Source: JAKACA01 sp050008715 (GTDB lineage: Bacteria > Actinomycetota > Acidimicrobiia > Acidimicrobiales > Bog-793). Taken from it: 11,263 nt of DNA. The stretch spans positions 1-11,263 of the forward strand of contig JBEKMC010000112.1 in the NCBI GenBank assembly GCA_050008715.1, given 5' to 3'. Shown one piece after another: positions 5,846 to 11,263 of the stretch (within the stretch, counting starts at the first letter, position 1; the number at the start of each line of letters is the position of its first letter). The notes under the pieces were generated by a model that worked only from the letters and a program-made list of their open reading frames with translations, ran no database searches and was not told the origin of the DNA. The translations under genes were made by a program, and so were the position numbers.

Positions 5846-7093
5846 ATGTCCGCAACGGACCCATGGAGAGCAGTTCTCGAGAGGATCGACGACGGCGCCC
5901 GGCTGATCGGCTTGGACGCCGACATCCACCGGATGCTCTCGGTGCCCACCCGCGTCCTCGAGGTCGGCGTCCCAGTGCGCATGGACAACGGCAAGGTGGA
6001 GGTCTTCCTCGGTTGGCGTGTGCACCATGACGTCAGCCGAGGGCCTGGCAAGGGAGGAATCCGTTTCCATCCGTCGGTGACCGTGAGCGAGGTCAAGGCA
6101 CTGGCGGCCGAGATGACGCTCAAATGCGCTGTCGTGGAGATTCCGTTCGGCGGGGCCAAAGGTGGTGTGCAGGTCGATCCGCGGCTGCTGTCGGAGTACG
6201 AGCTCGAGCGGTTGACCCGGCGCTACACGATCGACGTGTCCTCGCTGCTCGGCCCGGACCGGGACGTACCCGCTCCCGACGTGAACACCGACGCCCGCGT
6301 CATGGCCTGGTTGATGGACACCATCTCGATGTTCCGTGGAGAGTCGGTCACCGGCATCGTGACGGGCAAGCCCGTCGCCGTCGGCGGGAGCCTCGGGCAT
6401 GTCGGAGCGACCTCACAGGGCGTGCTCATCTGCTCGCGTGCGATCTTCCACGAGCTCGGAATGCCCATGGCCGGTGCACGCGCCGTCGTGCAGGGCCACG
6501 GCAAGGTGGGGGGGCCGTTGTGCTACCTCCTCTCGTCAGCCGGTATGCGGGTCGTGGCCGTGACCGACGCCGACGGGGGCGTGTACAACCCGGCCGGCCT
6601 CGACACCCTCGCGCTCGCCGACCACGTCGCACGGCGTGGCACCGTCGACGGCTTCGAGATGGCCGATGCCCTCGATCCCGCCAAGCTGTGGGAGGTCGAG
6701 TGCGAGCTGGCGGTGCCGGCCGCACTCGAGAACACGATCACCGCCGAGGTCGCCGAGAAGCTGGCGGCCAAGGTCGTCGTCGAGGCGGCCAACGGTCCAA
6801 CCGTTCCCGATGCCGACCCGATCCTCGAGCGCCGCGGCATCGTCCTCGTACCGGACATCCTTGCCAACGCCGGCGGTGTCACCGCCTCCTACTTCGAGTG
6901 GGCGCAGAGCCGGCAGGGCTTCGCATGGGAGGAGCAGCTCGTCGCCGAGCGCCTGCGTCGCATCATGGAGACCGCCTTCGACGCGTGCTGGCAACGTTCG
7001 AAGGATCTGAAGGTGACGTTGCGACGGGCGTCGGTCGCCCTCGCCCTCGAGCGCGTCGGTGAGGCCATTCGCCTCCGTGGCCTGTTCCCGTGA
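5846..7093 (+). CDS. gdhA: Glutamate dehydrogenase (Glu/Leu/Phe/Val dehydrogenase family)
   Basis: The enzyme interconverts glutamate with 2-oxoglutarate and ammonium using NAD(P), in the cytoplasm. In the 415-residue protein the substrate-domain motifs are intact: RGPGKGGIRFHP (K69), LKCAVVEIPFGGAKGG (K93 and catalytic K105) and VPAPDVNT (catalytic D145). The Lys at 69, which holds the side-chain carboxylate in glutamate dehydrogenases and is replaced in leucine and phenylalanine enzymes, argues for glutamate. The Rossmann domain has VQGHGKVGG (215-223) and VTDADG with an acidic D241 at the end of the second strand, which favours NAD(H) over NADP(H); this is inference. VEAANGPTVPDADPIL and ILANAGGVTASYFEW follow. 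The ATG at 5846 has GGAGG 9 nt upstream; an in-frame ATG at 5816 lies upstream of that site and is unlikely. The length is normal for the hexameric class. Confidence 0.95.
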   Translation: MSATDPWRAVLERIDDGARLIGLDADIHRMLSVPTRVLEVGVPVRMDNGKVEVFLGWRVHHDVSRGPGKGGIRFHPSVTVSEVKALAAEMTLKCAVVEIPFGGAKGGVQVDPRLLSEYELERLTRRYTIDVSSLLGPDRDVPAPDVNTDARVMAWLMDTISMFRGESVTGIVTGKPVAVGGSLGHVGATSQGVLICSRAIFHELGMPMAGARAVVQGHGKVGGPLCYLLSSAGMRVVAVTDADGGVYNPAGLDTLALADHVARRGTVDGFEMADALDPAKLWEVECELAVPAALENTITAEVAEKLAAKVVVEAANGPTVPDADPILERRGIVLVPDILANAGGVTASYFEWAQSRQGFAWEEQLVAERLRRIMETAFDACWQRSKDLKVTLRRASVALALERVGEAIRLRGLFP

Positions 7094-7144
7094 CCACGCG
7101 CCGGCGTTACCTGTCAGTCATGACGGAGTAGCCGGGTCACCGAG

Positions 7145-8428
7145 ATGGGGAACGAGGCGGGGGCGGGTTTCTTCGGGCGCCATCTCAAGCTCGACCTGTC
7201 GCCGCTTCGCGAGTCGAGCGACCTGCGGAGCCTCTTCGCCGGTGGGGGGATCTCCTTCGCCGGCAGCATGCTGACCTACGTCGCCCTTCCGTACCAGGCC
7301 TATGAGCTCTCGCACTCCTCGCTCGTCGTCGGCCTGCTGAGCCTCGCCGAGCTCGTCCCGTTGCTCGTCACGGCGTTCGTCGGGGGCGCCTTGGCCGACT
7401 CGGTCGACCGCCGACGAATGGTGAGGCTCACCGAGGCCGGGATGTGCCTCGTCTCGGCTGTGCTCGTGCTGAACGCCCGCATCGCCCATCCGCACCTGTG
7501 GGTGCTGTTCGCCGTGTCGGTCGTGCTCACCGGGCTCGACGGCCTTCAGCGACCCTCGCTCGACGCAATGGTGCCCATGCTCGTGCGCCCCGATCAGCTG
7601 GCAGCGACGTCGTCGATCATGTCGTTGCGCAGCCAGCTCGGCATGATCGCAGCGCCGGCGCTCACGGGCGTGATCATCGCCGCCGGTGGGCTGACGCTCA
7701 CCTACACCCTCGATGTCGCCAGTTTCCTCGTGTCGCTGGTGTTCCTCCTGCGCCTCGGCGCCATGCCGCCGCCGGGCGAATCGGACCTCTCACTGCGGGC
7801 CGTACGGATCGGACTTGCCTACGCCTGGCGCCGCAAGGACTTGCTCGGGACGTACCTCGTGGACATCAACGCCATGTTCTTCGGGATCCCGAACGCCTTG
7901 TTCCCGCAGATCGCCTCGCACTTCGGTGGCGCGTCGGCCCTGGGAGTCCTGTACGCCTCGCCCGCGCTGGGGGCTTTTCTCATCACGGCGACAAGCGGCT
8001 GGGTGTCCCATGTCCGGCGCTATGGGCGGATGATCTCGCTCGCGGCCGCGCTCTGGGGTGCCGGGATCGTGTTGCTGGGCTTCGCAGCGTCCCTGTGGAT
8101 GGCGGCGCTCGGCCTCGTCATCGCCGGTGGCGGCGACATGATCAGCGGTCTCGGGAGGTCAACGGTCTGGAACCAGTCCATCCCCAATGAGCTGCGAGGC
8201 AGGCTGGCAGGCATCGAGATGCTGAGCTATTCGTCCGGCCCGACGCTCGGCAACGTCGAGGCCGGGATCCTCGAACGACTCGTCGGCTTGCGCAGCTCGA
8301 TCGTCGCCGGCGGCGCCCTCTGCATCGCCGGAACGGTCATCCTCTCGCTCGTGCTGCCGGCGTTCTGGAACTACGACGCCCGTGAGGGGGAGAAGTACCG
8401 CACAGCTCCCGGTGAGCAGGCCGGCTGA
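7145..8428 (+). CDS. Major facilitator superfamily exporter (EntS/MFS_3-like)
   Basis: This 427-residue protein has about 10-12 transmembrane helices. Motif A of the superfamily sits in the loop after helix 2 as GGALADSVDRRRMV (80-93). The start of the fold (LFAGGGISFAGSMLTYVALP), the RPSLDAMVPMLV stretch, the LRSQLGMIAAPALTGVI helix and the second-half NELRGRLAGIEMLSYSSGPT segment resemble EntS-type and related drug or siderophore exporters. The substrate cannot be inferred, as no siderophore or antibiotic genes are adjacent. The ATG follows a weak CCGAG; GGAG lies about 16 nt upstream. It begins 51 nt after the glutamate dehydrogenase stop with no obvious terminator between, so read-through is possible. 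Confidence 0.9.
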   Translation: MGNEAGAGFFGRHLKLDLSPLRESSDLRSLFAGGGISFAGSMLTYVALPYQAYELSHSSLVVGLLSLAELVPLLVTAFVGGALADSVDRRRMVRLTEAGMCLVSAVLVLNARIAHPHLWVLFAVSVVLTGLDGLQRPSLDAMVPMLVRPDQLAATSSIMSLRSQLGMIAAPALTGVIIAAGGLTLTYTLDVASFLVSLVFLLRLGAMPPPGESDLSLRAVRIGLAYAWRRKDLLGTYLVDINAMFFGIPNALFPQIASHFGGASALGVLYASPALGAFLITATSGWVSHVRRYGRMISLAAALWGAGIVLLGFAASLWMAALGLVIAGGGDMISGLGRSTVWNQSIPNELRGRLAGIEMLSYSSGPTLGNVEAGILERLVGLRSSIVAGGALCIAGTVILSLVLPAFWNYDAREGEKYRTAPGEQAG

Positions 8429-8500
8429 GGATGCCGCCACCCGCGAACGTGAACGGGCGATACTGAGGGCTCGGCGGGGAGTTTCCCGGCCGGTGCCATC

Positions 8501-8512
8501 GGAAGGATCGGC
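8501..8512 (+). promoter_or_regulatory. Ribosome-binding leader GGAAGGATCGGC, first copy
   Basis: GGAAGG lies 8 nt before the ATG at 8515 and fixes the lipoprotein start. The same 12 nt recur at 9136-9147 before the amidohydrolase start. Confidence 0.6.
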
Positions 8513-8514
8513 TG

Positions 8515-9132
8515 ATGCGGACACGGCGAGGTCTGAGCGTGATGTCGTGCGTCGCCATCGCCGTCATCCTCGGCGGGTGCTCCCTGTTCAAGACGACGGC
8601 TGCAACGACCTCCACCACGTCGACCACGACGACGACCACGACGACGACGACCACTTCGACGACGACCACGACGACGACCTCCACGACGACCACGACGACC
8701 GTCGCAGCGGATCTGACCTGTCCGCGGGCTGCCCTCACCGTGACCCCGGGAAAGAGCTCCGGGGCCGCCGGCACGATCGCCCTCGGCTTCGTCATCGCCA
8801 ACACGTCGTCAGTCACCTGCAGATTGCACGGCTATCCGACGATCGCACTCGTCCCGGTCTCGGGGACGGTGCACGCCACCGTCACGCACCTCGGCTCGGC
8901 ATCGGTCGTCAGCCTGGCCGCCGGCGGGGGGGCAGGCTTCGCTCTCGAGTACAACGACGAGGCGGTCGACGGCGAGACGAGCTGTCCGAAGATCCAGGCG
9001 GTTGCCGTGTCGTTGCCCGGTGTCACGGGGGTGCCCACGACCGTGACTGCTCACTTCTGCCCGTACGGCCAACCCGACCTGAGCGTCTCGGCCGTGTTGT
9101 CGCTGCCCAAGTACCACGCCCTCGTGGGCTGA
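8515..9132 (+). CDS. Lipoprotein with Thr/Ser linker and DUF4232-like domain
   Basis: The 205-residue protein starts with a charged n-region (MRTRRG), a hydrophobic segment and a lipobox ILGGC, giving lipidation at C22, so it should be anchored on the outer face of the membrane. Residues 31-62 contain only threonine (28) and serine (4), a stiff and possibly glycosylated wall-spanning linker. The rest (about 68-205) begins with LTCPRAALTVT and continues with FVIANTSSVTCRLHGYPTIA and paired cysteines (C69, C99, C154, C176). It resembles the DUF4232 domain of actinobacterial secreted proteins, whose function is unknown. GGAAGG at 8501-8506 supports the ATG. The stop is 16 nt before the amidohydrolase start, suggesting a shared transcript. 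Confidence 0.85.
   Translation: MRTRRGLSVMSCVAIAVILGGCSLFKTTAATTSTTSTTTTTTTTTTTSTTTTTTTSTTTTTTVAADLTCPRAALTVTPGKSSGAAGTIALGFVIANTSSVTCRLHGYPTIALVPVSGTVHATVTHLGSASVVSLAAGGGAGFALEYNDEAVDGETSCPKIQAVAVSLPGVTGVPTTVTAHFCPYGQPDLSVSAVLSLPKYHALVG
8605..8700 (+). repeat. Triplet simple-sequence repeat (ACG/ACC) coding the Thr/Ser linker
   Basis: Thirty-two codons are almost all ACG or ACC, with one ACT and four serine codons (TCC, TCG, TCG, TCC). No stop occurs in any frame, which creates several long spurious reading frames around it. Being triplet-based, slippage would change linker length without a frameshift. Confidence 0.9.
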
Positions 9133-9135
9133 CCG

Positions 9136-9147
9136 GGAAGGATCGGC
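9136..9147 (+). promoter_or_regulatory. Ribosome-binding leader GGAAGGATCGGC, second copy
   Basis: GGAAGG lies 7 nt before the GTG at 9149 and supports that start. It is identical over 12 nt to the leader of the lipoprotein gene just upstream (8501-8512). Confidence 0.6.
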
Positions 9148-9148
9148 C

Positions 9149-10825
9149 GTGCCCGCAGCCGACGCCGTGCTCGTCGGTGGTTCCGTCTACACGCTCGACT
9201 CAGAACGGCCCTGGGCTGACGCGTGCGCCGTCGCCGGTGGCCGCATCCTCGGTGTCGGCTCCGAGGCTGAGATCCGTCTGCTCTGTGGTCCGGGGACCGA
9301 CGTCATCGACGTCCACGGCGGGATGGTGGTGCCTGGGTTCCAAGACTCGCACGTCCACCCGCCCATGGGCGGTCTCGAGATGCTTCGCTGCAACCTCACC
9401 TCGGGCCGATCCCGAGGTGATTACCTGGAGATCATCGCCGCGTACGCCGCCGCCCATCCGGACGTCCAATGGATTCAGGGTGGCGGCTGGTCGATGCCGG
9501 CGTTTCCGAACGGGGTACCGACGGCCGCAGACCTCGATGCCGTCGTCGGCGATCGGCCGGCGTTTCTCCCCAACCGGGATCATCACAGCGCCTGGGTGAG
9601 CTCGCGGGCGTTGGAACTGGCGGGGATCAGCGCCGAGACGCCCGATCCCATCGACGGTCGGATCGAACGGGACGACTCCGGCCGTCCGACGGGTGCGCTG
9701 CACGAGGGCGCCATGGGCCTCGTGGAGCGGCTGCTGCCTCCTCTCGCCCCCGGCGACTACGTGGCCGGCCTGCTGGCGGCACAGGGGTATCTGCACTCGC
9801 TCGGGATCACCGCCTGGCAAGACGCCTGGGTGACTTCGAGTCCGGGTGAGAATTCCTTCGACGCCTACCTCGCACTGTCCGGAGACGGCCGGTTGACCGC
9901 TCGGGTCGTCGCCGCCCACTGGTGGCGGCGGGGGAGCGGGGCCGAGCAGGTGGAGGGTTTTGCAGCCTTGCGCGCCGCCGCCGCCGAGACGGACCGATTC
10001 CGGGCCTCCTCGGTGAAGATCATGCAGGACGGAGTATGCGAGACCTTCACAGCGGCTCTCCTCACGCCCTACCTCGACGTACACGGGCATGCAACGGACA
10101 ACTGCGGCCTCTCCTTTGTCGATCCGGAGGCATTGAAGCAGCACCTCGTGGTACTCGACACGGAGGGATTCCAGGTCCACGTTCACGCCATCGGCGACCG
10201 AGCGGTCCGTGAGGCGCTCGACGCCATCGAAGCGGCCCGTGCCGCCAACGGCCCGAACGCCCTGCGCCACCACATCGCCCATCTGCAGGTCGTGCACCCG
10301 GACGACGTGGCGCGCTTCGCCCCCCTTGGCGTCGTGGCGAACTTCCAACCACTCTGGGCCTGTGCCGACGCCCAGATGGTCGAATTGACGATGCCGTACC
10401 TCGGGCCGGAGCGCTCGGCGCTGCAGTACCCGATCGGCTCGCTCGTCGCAGGTGGCGCTGCGGTCGCCTTCGGCAGCGCCTGGCCGGTGTCGAGTCCCGA
10501 CCCAATCGCCGAGATGCACGTGGCGGTCAGGCGCCAGGCTCCTCCCGGTTCCCGCTTCGGGAGCGAGGGTCCGGTGGAGGGCACGTTCCTCCCGGACGAG
10601 CGCATCGGCCTCGCCGAGGCACTGCGGGCGTTCACGCTGGGCAGCGCCTACGTGAACCACCTGGAGGCCGACACCGGGTCCTTGCAGGTCGGCAAATTCG
10701 CCGACCTCGCCGTGATCGACCGCAACCTGTTCGAAGTCGACGAGCTCGACGGGGGTTTCGTGGACGGCAAGGTCACGCTCACGATGGTGGGCGGAGAGGT
10801 CGTCTACGAGCGCTCCGGTTCGTGA
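9149..10825 (+). CDS. YtcJ-like metal-dependent amidohydrolase (Amidohydro_3), missing the canonical active-site Asp
   Basis: This 558-residue cytoplasmic hydrolase is related to YtcJ and N-substituted formamide deformylase; its substrate is unknown. The N-terminal composite sandwich has VLVGGSVYTLD and the closing KFADLAVIDRNLFEV with VTLTMVGGEVVYE. The barrel has GFQDSHVHP (H68, H70), SSVKIMQDGV (K290, the usual carboxylated-Lys position), VHVHAIGDRA (H344 or H346) and HHIAHLQVVHPDD (H378). Where the family normally has GSDWPV, giving the last catalytic/metal Asp, this protein reads FGSAWPVSSPDP with Ala at 444. The start is GTG with GGAAGG 7 nt upstream. It follows the lipoprotein gene by 16 nt and is probably co-transcribed with it. 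Confidence 0.92.
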   Translation: MPAADAVLVGGSVYTLDSERPWADACAVAGGRILGVGSEAEIRLLCGPGTDVIDVHGGMVVPGFQDSHVHPPMGGLEMLRCNLTSGRSRGDYLEIIAAYAAAHPDVQWIQGGGWSMPAFPNGVPTAADLDAVVGDRPAFLPNRDHHSAWVSSRALELAGISAETPDPIDGRIERDDSGRPTGALHEGAMGLVERLLPPLAPGDYVAGLLAAQGYLHSLGITAWQDAWVTSSPGENSFDAYLALSGDGRLTARVVAAHWWRRGSGAEQVEGFAALRAAAAETDRFRASSVKIMQDGVCETFTAALLTPYLDVHGHATDNCGLSFVDPEALKQHLVVLDTEGFQVHVHAIGDRAVREALDAIEAARAANGPNALRHHIAHLQVVHPDDVARFAPLGVVANFQPLWACADAQMVELTMPYLGPERSALQYPIGSLVAGGAAVAFGSAWPVSSPDPIAEMHVAVRRQAPPGSRFGSEGPVEGTFLPDERIGLAEALRAFTLGSAYVNHLEADTGSLQVGKFADLAVIDRNLFEVDELDGGFVDGKVTLTMVGGEVVYERSGS

Positions 10826-10831
10826 GCGAGC

Positions 10832-10849
10832 GGGCCGGCGGGCTGGCCC
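10832..10849 (+). terminator. Hairpin after the amidohydrolase gene (possible terminator)
   Basis: GGGCCGG and CTGGCCC form a 7-bp stem with one G-U pair and a 4-nt loop, beginning 7 nt after the stop codon. There is no U-tract, as is common for actinobacterial terminators. It separates the operon from the tRNA gene. Confidence 0.4.
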
Positions 10850-10912
10850 CGTGGGGTGCCGCCACCGCTGATCGTCGTGGCAGACTCGCGGCAAACGCCG
10901 TCAGGCGCAACG

Positions 10913-10989
10913 GGGCGCTTAGCTCAGGTGGTTAGAGCAGCTCGCTTACAACGAGCAGGTCGGGGGTTCGAGTCCCTCAGCGCCCACCA
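10913..10989 (+). tRNA. tRNA-Val (anticodon TAC), CCA encoded
   Basis: The full cloverleaf is visible: acceptor GGGCGCT pairing with AGCGCCC, D-arm GCTC/GAGC, anticodon arm GCTCG-CTTACAA-CGAGC, a 5-nt variable loop AGGTC, and T-arm GGGGG-TTCGAGT-CCCTC with one G-U pair. The loop puts TAC at positions 34-36, which reads GUA and related Val codons. A discriminator is followed by an encoded CCA (10987-10989). The 22 nt at its 3' end are nearly repeated at 11069-11090. Confidence 0.95.
10966..10987 (+). repeat. tRNA 3'-end repeat, copy 1 (within tRNA-Val)
   Basis: This segment runs from the T-loop to the first C of CCA. It matches 11069-11090 at 20 of 22 positions, in direct orientation with a 103-nt offset. 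Confidence 0.7.
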
Positions 10990-11033
10990 ACCAAAAGGGG
11001 GCCAGGTAGTCAGGAGGCCGTACCGTGGCCGGA

Positions 11034-11057
11034 ACTCGGACAAAGTCCTGGTCGAGT
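11034..11057 (+). other. Nested small inverted repeats downstream of the tRNA
   Basis: ACTCG (11034-11038) and CGAGT (11053-11057) enclose GGAC-AAA-GTCC (11038-11048). They could form a short stem-loop in a transcript running on from the tRNA. No known RNA family is recognised. Confidence 0.25.
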
Positions 11058-11068
11058 AGTTGATTGAA

Positions 11069-11090
11069 GTTCGAGTCCTTCAGGGCCCAC
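11069..11090 (+). repeat. tRNA 3'-end repeat, copy 2 (attachment-site-like or tRNA remnant)
   Basis: GTTCGAGTCC, then TTCAGGGCCCAC, matches the T-loop to acceptor end of the tRNA-Val with two substitutions, but no complete 5' half of a tRNA precedes it. CTTCAG (11078-11083) can pair with CTGAAG (11090-11095), or the inner CTTCA with TGAAG at 11065-11069, so two mutually exclusive hairpins are possible. Confidence 0.6.
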
Positions 11091-11097
11091 TGAAGCT

Positions 11098-11237
11098 GAG
11101 GGGGAGAGAGGCAGACCAGGCCAGCAGGCCCAAACGGCAACGACAGGGCAGGCCAGAGGCCCAGAGGGAGACGAGGAACGGCCGGCGGCGGCGGGCGCCG
11201 GCAGGCGCCCAGCCAGCCAGCCGGCCCCAGCGGCAAG
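11098..11237 (+). other. 140-nt tract with no T on the plus strand
   Basis: By direct count the tract has 61 G, 46 C, 33 A and 0 T. Without T on this strand no stop codon is possible in any of the six frames, so reading frames crossing it are uninformative. It is built of CCAG/GGCC-like units and includes AGCC three times in tandem at 11211-11222. No gene is recognisable in it. It begins right after the second tRNA-end repeat. Confidence 0.85.
11193..11210 (+). other. Strong GC hairpin inside the T-free tract
   Basis: GGGCGCC and GGCGCCC form a perfect 7-bp stem with a GGCA loop. No U-tract follows. It may be a terminator-like or structural element. Confidence 0.35.
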
Positions 11238-11263
11238 TTGAGGGGATGACGGGCGGTTTCCCT

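Noticed and set aside
8605..8700. CRISPR-like or tandem-repeat array
   Set aside because: The periodicity is 3 nt and it encodes a Thr/Ser linker; there are no spacer-sized unique units.
8337..9599. Long frames on both strands crossing the Thr-codon repeat (poly-Val or poly-Asp/His products)
   Set aside because: The repeat lacks stops in every frame. The lipobox, DUF4232-like domain and Shine-Dalgarno support only the 8515 frame.
9200..10894. A 564-codon open frame on the minus strand, slightly longer than the amidohydrolase it opposes
   Set aside because: It is a mirror frame produced by GC-rich third positions. The plus-strand protein carries all amidohydrolase motifs and a good ribosome-binding site; the minus product has no recognisable domain.
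10999..11089. A second complete tRNA between the tRNA-Val and the T-free tract
   Set aside because: Only GGGCC/GGCCC and a loose GGTA/TACC pairing can be drawn. No 7-nt anticodon loop on a 5-bp stem is present and the T-stem is mismatched, so at most this is a remnant.
10946..11236. Minus-strand 96-codon frame ending in GAEGLEPPTCSL
   Set aside because: That ending is the well-known translation of the antisense strand of a tRNA gene. The rest runs through the T-free tract, where stops are impossible.

Overview
The window is GC-rich bacterial chromosome, most likely from an actinomycete and possibly the class Acidimicrobiia. The evidence is high GC with strong third-position G/C, GTG and TTG starts, a coenzyme F420 biosynthesis gene at the left edge, an actinobacterial-type acyl-CoA dehydrogenase, and a lipoprotein with a long Thr/Ser linker of the kind common in that class. 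The taxonomic call is inference; no marker gene in the window fixes it.

Left part (1-3192). A minus-strand pair holds the first 66 codons of a cofC/fbiD-like guanylyltransferase, cut by the window edge, and upstream of it a transcriptional regulator joining an XRE helix-turn-helix to a periplasmic-binding-protein-like sensor. Divergent from the regulator is rnhB (ribonuclease HII). rnhB overlaps by 8 nt the start of a single-pass membrane protein whose exported part looks pilin-like.

Middle part (3173-7093). A TauE/SafE-family permease (minus) converges on the membrane protein and overlaps its 3' end by 20 nt. Next is a short plus-strand gene that corresponds only to the C-terminal half of GrpB. 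It converges on, and overlaps by 11 nt, an acyl-CoA dehydrogenase (minus). That dehydrogenase is divergent from an NAD(P)-dependent glutamate dehydrogenase, and the short gap between them carries a candidate -10 element for each direction.

Right part (7145-10825). A plus-strand series follows: an EntS-like major facilitator exporter, a DUF4232-like lipoprotein with a 32-residue pure Thr/Ser linker, and 16 nt later a YtcJ-like amidohydrolase that lacks the usual metal-binding Asp. The last two start behind the same 12-nt ribosome-binding leader. A GC hairpin follows the amidohydrolase stop.

Right edge (10913-11263). A complete tRNA-Val(TAC) with encoded CCA is followed 103 nt later by a second, imperfect copy of its 3' end, resembling an attachment site or tRNA remnant. 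Directly after that comes a 140-nt tract (11098-11237) with no T on the plus strand. This edge is the most unusual part of the window. The rest is ordinary metabolic and housekeeping chromosome, and I see no defence system, CRISPR array or biosynthetic cluster.
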